From Nautiliaceae bacterium (GTDB taxonomy: Bacteria > Campylobacterota > Campylobacteria > Campylobacterales > Nautiliaceae): DNA of 19,784 bases. Positions 15,498 through 19,784 of this stretch are shown here, one piece after another. The stretch is taken from assembly GCA_027008345.1 (NCBI GenBank), contig JALTBU010000162.1, forward strand, positions 1 through 19,784, in the 5' to 3' direction. Positions within the stretch are counted from its first letter, which is position 1. Every line of letters begins with the position of its first letter. The notes beneath the pieces were generated by a model. It saw only the letters and a program-made list of their open reading frames with translations. It ran no database searches and was not told the DNA's origin. A program made the position numbers and the translations under genes.

Positions 15498-16312
15498 TTA
15501 ATACCCTCCATTAATTTGTTAAATACTTTAAGAGTCATTTTTACATCTTCTAATGCATCATGATATTTTGCAGACTGTTTACCAAGAAAAAATGCAACTG
15601 CTTCTTCAAGTTTAGGTTGTTTTTTCTTATCAAGCACAACTATATCCCATGAATAAAACATAGTATCAAATATAGGTACTTTTACTATATGGGGGAAATG
15701 TTTAACTCTTTCAAGTTCCCTTTTTAAAACACCGAAATCGTAAAAAACATTATGTCCTACAATCATGTCTACATTATCGAATAAAGAAAGAATATATTCT
15801 TTCTTTTCTTCAAAAGTTGGTTTATCTTGAACATCTTTTTGTGAAATTTTATGAACGGCATATGCCTCTTCACTGATTTTTGCCTTTGGATTTAAAAATT
15901 CATAAATTTCATCAGTTTCAAAAGTGTCCATATCTTGAATTACAAAAGCATAAGAGATTATATATCCATAAATATCAGTAGTTTCTGTATCAAACACCCC
16001 TACTTTTTTAATCTTTGCTTCTTTTGGAGTGTTTTTTAATGTATTTAGATAAAAGTTTAAAAATTCTTTACTTGAAAAGATTTTTTGTCTTTTAAGAGGT
16101 TTTTCCCGTTGCATAATTCCATCTTTTTCAAGGATGCATGAAATTAAATAATCTTCATAATTCCTAAAAACAGTATCTTCTTTTACATCTTCTTTTAAGC
16201 ATTTTTGTATATATGAGGTATCTTTTTTTATTTCGTCAAATGCATATTTCTTTGTTTTTTTATTAAAAACGGTAGCTTTTCTTAATGCCTCTATTTTTTG
16301 AGGTAAATTCAA
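15494..16312 (-). CDS. DEDDh 3'-5' exonuclease (DnaQ/epsilon-like)
   Basis: The 272-aa protein has a C-terminal DnaQ-type exonuclease domain at about 103-268. Exo I is FDTETT (D108, E110), Exo II is GHNVFYDFGVL (D192), and Exo III is YHDALEDVKMT (H251, D256), so all five catalytic residues are present. It should remove nucleotides from a 3' end of DNA or RNA. It could be a polymerase III epsilon-like proofreading subunit or a repair/RNA-processing nuclease. The ~100-residue N-terminal region is lysine-rich, helical-looking and unrecognised, and no polymerase-binding motif is obvious. The start is TTG 16312-16310, since no in-frame ATG occurs before residue 67. AAAAAAGG lies 6 nt upstream. It is the first gene of a two-gene minus-strand operon with uppP. 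Confidence 0.88.
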   Translation of the reverse strand: MNLPQKIEALRKATVFNKKTKKYAFDEIKKDTSYIQKCLKEDVKEDTVFRNYEDYLISCILEKDGIMQREKPLKRQKIFSSKEFLNFYLNTLKNTPKEAKIKKVGVFDTETTDIYGYIISYAFVIQDMDTFETDEIYEFLNPKAKISEEAYAVHKISQKDVQDKPTFEEKKEYILSLFDNVDMIVGHNVFYDFGVLKRELERVKHFPHIVKVPIFDTMFYSWDIVVLDKKKQPKLEEAVAFFLGKQSAKYHDALEDVKMTLKVFNKLMEGIK

Positions 16313-16318
16313 TTTTTG

Positions 16319-16326
16319 CCTTTTTT
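16319..16326 (-). promoter_or_regulatory. Shine-Dalgarno supporting the TTG start of the exonuclease
   Basis: On the minus strand AAAAAAGG is followed by 6 nt and then TTG. No ATG in this frame lies between the likely promoter and the TTG. Confidence 0.6.
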
Positions 16327-16332
16327 GCTGAA

Positions 16333-16360
16333 ATTATACAATTTAATTTTTTATTTTCAA
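16333..16360 (-). promoter_or_regulatory. Minus-strand promoter for exonuclease-uppP
   Basis: Reading the minus strand, TTGAAA (16360-16355) is followed after 16 nt by a perfect TATAAT (16338-16333). Transcription would begin around 16326, close to the Shine-Dalgarno, so the leader is very short. It lies back to back with the carB promoter in a 96-nt divergent gap. Confidence 0.65.
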
Positions 16361-16381
16361 TTTTAAATTTACTTTTTAAGG

Positions 16382-16387
16382 TATAAT
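16382..16387 (+). promoter_or_regulatory. -10 element of the carB promoter
   Basis: A perfect TATAAT lies 21 nt before the carB ATG. No convincing -35 hexamer is present at 17 nt (AATTTT), only AT-rich DNA. AAGG at 16399-16402 is the likely Shine-Dalgarno, 6 nt from the start. I see no hairpin resembling a pyrimidine attenuator and no space for a pyrimidine-responsive leader. Confidence 0.6.
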
Positions 16388-16408
16388 TACATATAAAAAA
16401 GGTTATCT

Positions 16409-19400
16409 ATGCCAAAAAGAGAAGATATTCATACTATTTTGCTTATAGGTTCCGGGCCTATTGTTATAGGACAGGCCTGCGAATTTGACTACTCTGGTGT
16501 TCAAGCAGCAAAAACTCTTAAATCTCTTGGGTACAGAGTTGTTCTTGTTAATTCAAATCCAGCAACTATTATGACTGATCCTGAGTTTGCGGATGCCACT
16601 TATATTGAGCCTATTACTCCTGAAATTATTTCAGAAATCATTAAAAAAGAAAAAGTTGATGCAATATTACCTACAATGGGAGGTCAGACTGCACTTAATG
16701 TTGCAATGGAAATGTATGAAAAAGGTATGCTTGAAGGTATAGAATTTTTAGGGGCTAATCCTGAGGCAATTAAAAAAGGAGAAGACAGGGATGCATTTAA
16801 AGAAGCAATGCAAAAAATAGGTATGGATTTGCCTAAAAGTAAAGCTGTTACAACTTTGGATGAAGCAATTGAATTTGTACAGGAGACAGGATTCCCAGTA
16901 ATAGTAAGGGCTTCTTTTACACTTGGAGGACTTGGAAGTGGTGTTGCTTATAATATGGATGAATTTAAAGAACTTGCAAAAACAGGTCTTGAAGCATCAC
17001 CAATTCATGAAATAGAAATAATGGAAAGTATGCTTGGCTGGAAAGAATATGAAATGGAAGTTATCAGAGATAAAGAAGATAACTGTATTATAGTATGTTC
17101 AATTGAAAATTTTGATCCTATGGGAGTTCATACCGGAGATAGTATAACAGTTGCACCAGCACTTACTTTAACTGATAAAGAATATCAAAGAATGAGAGAT
17201 GCTTCGTTTAAAATTCTTAGGGAAATTGGCGTAGATACCGGAGGAAGTAATGTTCAATTCGCAATACATCCGGATACTGGAAGAATGATTGTTATTGAAA
17301 TGAATCCAAGGGTTTCAAGAAGTTCTGCACTTGCAAGTAAAGCCACAGGATATCCTATCGCCAAAGTAGCGACTTTACTTGCAGTTGGATATACGCTTGA
17401 TGAAATTACAAATGATATTACTGGAACTGCTGCAAGTTTTGAACCAGTAATTGATTATATTGTTACAAAAATTCCTCGTTTTACATTTGAAAAATTTCCA
17501 CAAGCTGATTCAACTTTGACTACATCAATGAAGAGTGTTGGTGAAGTTATGTCTATTGGTAGAACATTTAAAGAATCACTTCAAAAAGCATTATGTTCTC
17601 TTGAAACAGGCTTAAAAGGACTTGATGAAAGAAAATGTGATTTAGAAACTCTTAAAAAGAAAATTAGAATTCCAAATGATGAAAGAATTTTATATGTAGC
17701 TCAAGGTTTTAGAGAAGGGCTTAATATAGAAGATATTTATGAACTATCAAGAATTGATAAATGGTTTTTAAATCAAATCAAGGAAATAGTGGATTTTGAA
17801 AAAGAAATTGATAAAGATATTTTAAATAATGAAGAAAAATTAAGACGTGCTAAAACATATGGATTTAGCGATGCAAAATTAGCAGAATTTATAGGAGTTA
17901 ATGAAGAAGAAATTTATAAAGCAAGAAAAAAATTAGGTGTTGAGATTGATTATAATGAAGTTGATACTTGTGCAGCTGAATTTGATACTACTACAAGTTA
18001 TCTTTATTCAAGTACTAATATTACAAAAAACGTACCGCTTAGAAAACCGGATTTTAATGATAAAAAAGCACTTATTTTAGGTGGAGGGCCAAACAGAATA
18101 GGACAAGGAATAGAATTTGATTATTGCTGTGTTCATGCGGCATTTGCACTTGAAGATTTGGGTGTTAAAACAATAATGTATAACTGTAATCCGGAAACTG
18201 TTTCTACGGATTATGATACAAGTGATGTTTTATATTTTGAACCTATTGATTTTGAAAGAGTGAGAAATGTTGTAGAGCTTGAAAATCCAGATGGTGTAAT
18301 TGTCCAATTTGGAGGTCAAACTCCTCTTAAACTTGCAAAGCCTCTTACAAAAATAGGAGCAAAAATTATAGGAACATCTGCTGAGGTAATTGATGAGGCA
18401 GAAGATAGGGAAAAATTTGCGAAATTCATAAGTGAACTTGGACTTAATCAGCCTGAAAACGGAACAGCATTTACAAAAGAAGAAGCTTTTAAAATTGCTA
18501 AAAAAATAGGATATCCGGTATTAGTGAGACCAAGTTATGTGCTTGGTGGAAGAGCTATGAGAATTGTTTATAATGAAAATGAACTAAAACAATATATGGA
18601 TGAAGCTGTAAGTGTAAGTCATGAATCTCCTGTATTAATAGATAAATTCCTTGATAGAGCAATTGAACTTGATGTTGATGCTATAAGTGACACGAAAGAA
18701 GTTTATATTGGTGGAATTATGCAACATATTGAAGAGGCTGGAATTCACAGTGGAGATAGTGCTTGTTCACTTCCGGCTGTAAGTATAAGTGATGAAAAAA
18801 TAAAAGAAATAGAAAATGTTACAAAAGAAATTGCGCTTAAACTTGGGGTAAAAGGCCTTTTAAATATTCAATATGCACTTCATAAAAACAAGCTTTATTT
18901 AATAGAAGTAAATCCAAGAGCGAGCAGAACTGTGCCGTTTGTAAGTAAAGCTACAGGTCTTCCAATGGCAAAAGTTGCAACAAGGGTTATGTGGAATTTA
19001 GCGCATAATCCAAATATAAATAATGGAAAAGTATTAAAAGAAGCATTAGATTTTTATGATAAATATCATATTGTTGAGTTTGATGGAAATGTATATAAAC
19101 CAAAATTAAGAGAGCATATAGCTGTAAAAGAAGCAGTCTTTCCATTTAATAAACTTCCAGGGGCTGATTTAATACTTGGCCCTGAAATGAAATCAACAGG
19201 TGAAGTTATGGGAATAAGTTCAAGTTTTGGTGAAAGTTTTGCAAAAGCACAAGAATCTTGTAAAAATATTTTACCAACGAATGGAAAAGTATTTATTTCA
19301 TTAACAGATTTAGATAAAGAATTTGCGCCTGAAATTGCTAAAAGATTAAAAGAACTTGGATTCGATATTGTAGCTACAAGTGGAACTTATAAAATTATAA

Positions 19401-19681
19401 AAGAAGCCGGAATTGAATGTGAAAAAGTGCTAAAAGTTAGTGAAGGACGTCCTAATATTGTAGATATGATAAAAAATGAAGAAATTGCTCTTGTTATTAA
19501 TACAAGCGATAATAAAGCAAGCAAAGACGATGCAAAAATTATAAGAAGAGAAGTTTTAAATAATAATATTCCTTATTTTACTACTATAGCAGGTGCAAAA
19601 GCTGCAATTGAAGCAATTGAGTTCTTACAAACAAGTTCAAAAACAGTTAATTCTCTCCAATCATACTTCAATAAAAGATAA
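16409..19681 (+). CDS. carB: Carbamoyl phosphate synthase large subunit
   Basis: CarB makes carbamoyl phosphate from bicarbonate, two ATP and the ammonia supplied by CarA. The 1090-aa chain is full length. The first ATP-grasp half opens with GSGPIVIGQACEFDYSG (about 14-30) and forms carboxyphosphate. An oligomerisation region lies at about 405-550. The second half opens with the related GGGPNRIGQGIEFDYCC (from about 558) and phosphorylates carbamate. The C-terminal MGS-type regulatory domain starts near residue 958 (KVFISLTDLDKEFAP, ATSGT, VINT) and would bind effectors such as UMP or ornithine. The paired ATP-grasp ends show NVQFAIHP-x-E-MNPR and NIQYALH-x-E-VNPR elements. It is transcribed alone from a promoter divergent to the exonuclease pair. 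Confidence 0.98.
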   Translation: MPKREDIHTILLIGSGPIVIGQACEFDYSGVQAAKTLKSLGYRVVLVNSNPATIMTDPEFADATYIEPITPEIISEIIKKEKVDAILPTMGGQTALNVAMEMYEKGMLEGIEFLGANPEAIKKGEDRDAFKEAMQKIGMDLPKSKAVTTLDEAIEFVQETGFPVIVRASFTLGGLGSGVAYNMDEFKELAKTGLEASPIHEIEIMESMLGWKEYEMEVIRDKEDNCIIVCSIENFDPMGVHTGDSITVAPALTLTDKEYQRMRDASFKILREIGVDTGGSNVQFAIHPDTGRMIVIEMNPRVSRSSALASKATGYPIAKVATLLAVGYTLDEITNDITGTAASFEPVIDYIVTKIPRFTFEKFPQADSTLTTSMKSVGEVMSIGRTFKESLQKALCSLETGLKGLDERKCDLETLKKKIRIPNDERILYVAQGFREGLNIEDIYELSRIDKWFLNQIKEIVDFEKEIDKDILNNEEKLRRAKTYGFSDAKLAEFIGVNEEEIYKARKKLGVEIDYNEVDTCAAEFDTTTSYLYSSTNITKNVPLRKPDFNDKKALILGGGPNRIGQGIEFDYCCVHAAFALEDLGVKTIMYNCNPETVSTDYDTSDVLYFEPIDFERVRNVVELENPDGVIVQFGGQTPLKLAKPLTKIGAKIIGTSAEVIDEAEDREKFAKFISELGLNQPENGTAFTKEEAFKIAKKIGYPVLVRPSYVLGGRAMRIVYNENELKQYMDEAVSVSHESPVLIDKFLDRAIELDVDAISDTKEVYIGGIMQHIEEAGIHSGDSACSLPAVSISDEKIKEIENVTKEIALKLGVKGLLNIQYALHKNKLYLIEVNPRASRTVPFVSKATGLPMAKVATRVMWNLAHNPNINNGKVLKEALDFYDKYHIVEFDGNVYKPKLREHIAVKEAVFPFNKLPGADLILGPEMKSTGEVMGISSSFGESFAKAQESCKNILPTNGKVFISLTDLDKEFAPEIAKRLKELGFDIVATSGTYKIIKEAGIECEKVLKVSEGRPNIVDMIKNEEIALVINTSDNKASKDDAKIIRREVLNNNIPYFTTIAGAKAAIEAIEFLQTSSKTVNSLQSYFNKR

Positions 19682-19693
19682 AAGTTTAATAAG

Positions 19694-19718
19694 TAAATCC
19701 CCAAGATTAGGGGGTTTA
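19694..19718 (+). terminator. Stem-loop after carB, possible terminator
   Basis: TAAATCCCC (19694-19702) pairs with GGGGGTTTA (19710-19718) across a 7-nt loop, giving nine pairs including one T-G. It begins 12 nt after the carB stop. The tract after the stem is only modestly T-rich (TGTTAAAATT), so it may terminate imperfectly or act as a 3' stabilising hairpin. Confidence 0.6.
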
Positions 19719-19761
19719 TGTTAAAATTAGGAAAAATTTTGAAAAAAAGTATAAAATTTCC

Positions 19762-19784
19762 TTGACATAAGGAGGAAAATTTAA
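19762..19784 (+). promoter_or_regulatory. Leader of a downstream gene: TTGACA and AAGGAGG
   Basis: A perfect TTGACA (19762-19767) is followed by a full AAGGAGG (19769-19775), an anti-16S Shine-Dalgarno of maximal strength. The window ends 9 nt later with no start codon visible. Either AAGGAGG serves a gene starting at the window edge, with transcription from further upstream (TATAAA at 19750-19755), or TTGACA is a -35 whose -10 lies beyond the window. I cannot decide between these from what is present. Confidence 0.4.

Noticed and set aside
19769..19784. AAGGAGG at the window end as the antisense of a 16S rRNA 3' end
   Set aside because: The following bases do not match the reverse complement of the conserved 16S tail, which would continue with TGATCC.
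1..19784. A defence island, mobile element, CRISPR array or tRNA cluster
   Set aside because: I found no transposase, integrase, direct-repeat array, tRNA-like cloverleaf or codon-usage break. All sizeable frames are core genes or small coupled genes.

Overview
The window looks like ordinary chromosomal core from a low-GC (roughly one-third G+C by eye) member of the Campylobacterota (Epsilonproteobacteria), possibly a thermophilic or vent lineage such as Nautiliales. Evidence for this is the gene order cheY-prmA-ftsH-psd-like-pssA and motE-like-DUF507-carA, which I recall from Campylobacter relatives, the CheY N-terminus typical of the group, extended -10 promoters, and proteins rich in Lys, Glu and Ile. 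The genus is an inference. Nearly every base is coding, neighbouring genes mostly overlap by 1-40 nt, and no gap exceeds about 105 nt. I see no tRNA, rRNA, CRISPR array, insertion sequence or prophage.

Layout: (1) bases 1-4793, plus strand: the 3' end of hisA, a CheY with a large insertion, prmA, ftsH, a short-type phosphatidylserine decarboxylase and pssA, as one tightly overlapped operon. (2) 4807-12807, plus strand: a clear sigma-70 promoter leads into leuA, der, an outer-membrane barrel protein, trpS, a small Cys-rich membrane protein, purM, a second (classical) psd, a MotE-like periplasmic coiled-coil protein and an unrecognised 232-aa protein. (3) 12841-14725, plus: an extended -10 promoter, a DUF507 protein, carA and a 59-aa membrane protein. 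(4) 16338-14712, minus: a DEDDh exonuclease and uppP, whose end converges on and overlaps the 59-aa gene. (5) 16382-19681, plus: carB with its own promoter, then a stem-loop and an open downstream leader.

Functionally, PssA and the two Psd enzymes make phosphatidylserine and phosphatidylethanolamine, UppP recycles the cell-wall lipid carrier, and FtsH handles membrane protein quality control. CarA and CarB form carbamoyl phosphate synthetase for pyrimidines and arginine, although a minus-strand pair separates their genes. PurM, LeuA and HisA are purine, leucine and histidine enzymes. TrpS, Der and PrmA serve translation. CheY and the MotE-like protein point to a flagellated, chemotactic cell.

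I did not find a convincing new defence or mobile system. The items most worth a second look are the CheY insertion, a four-cysteine pattern in TrpS that resembles known iron-sulfur TrpRS enzymes, the coexisting Psd types, the uncharacterised 232-aa protein, and two small membrane proteins inside housekeeping operons.
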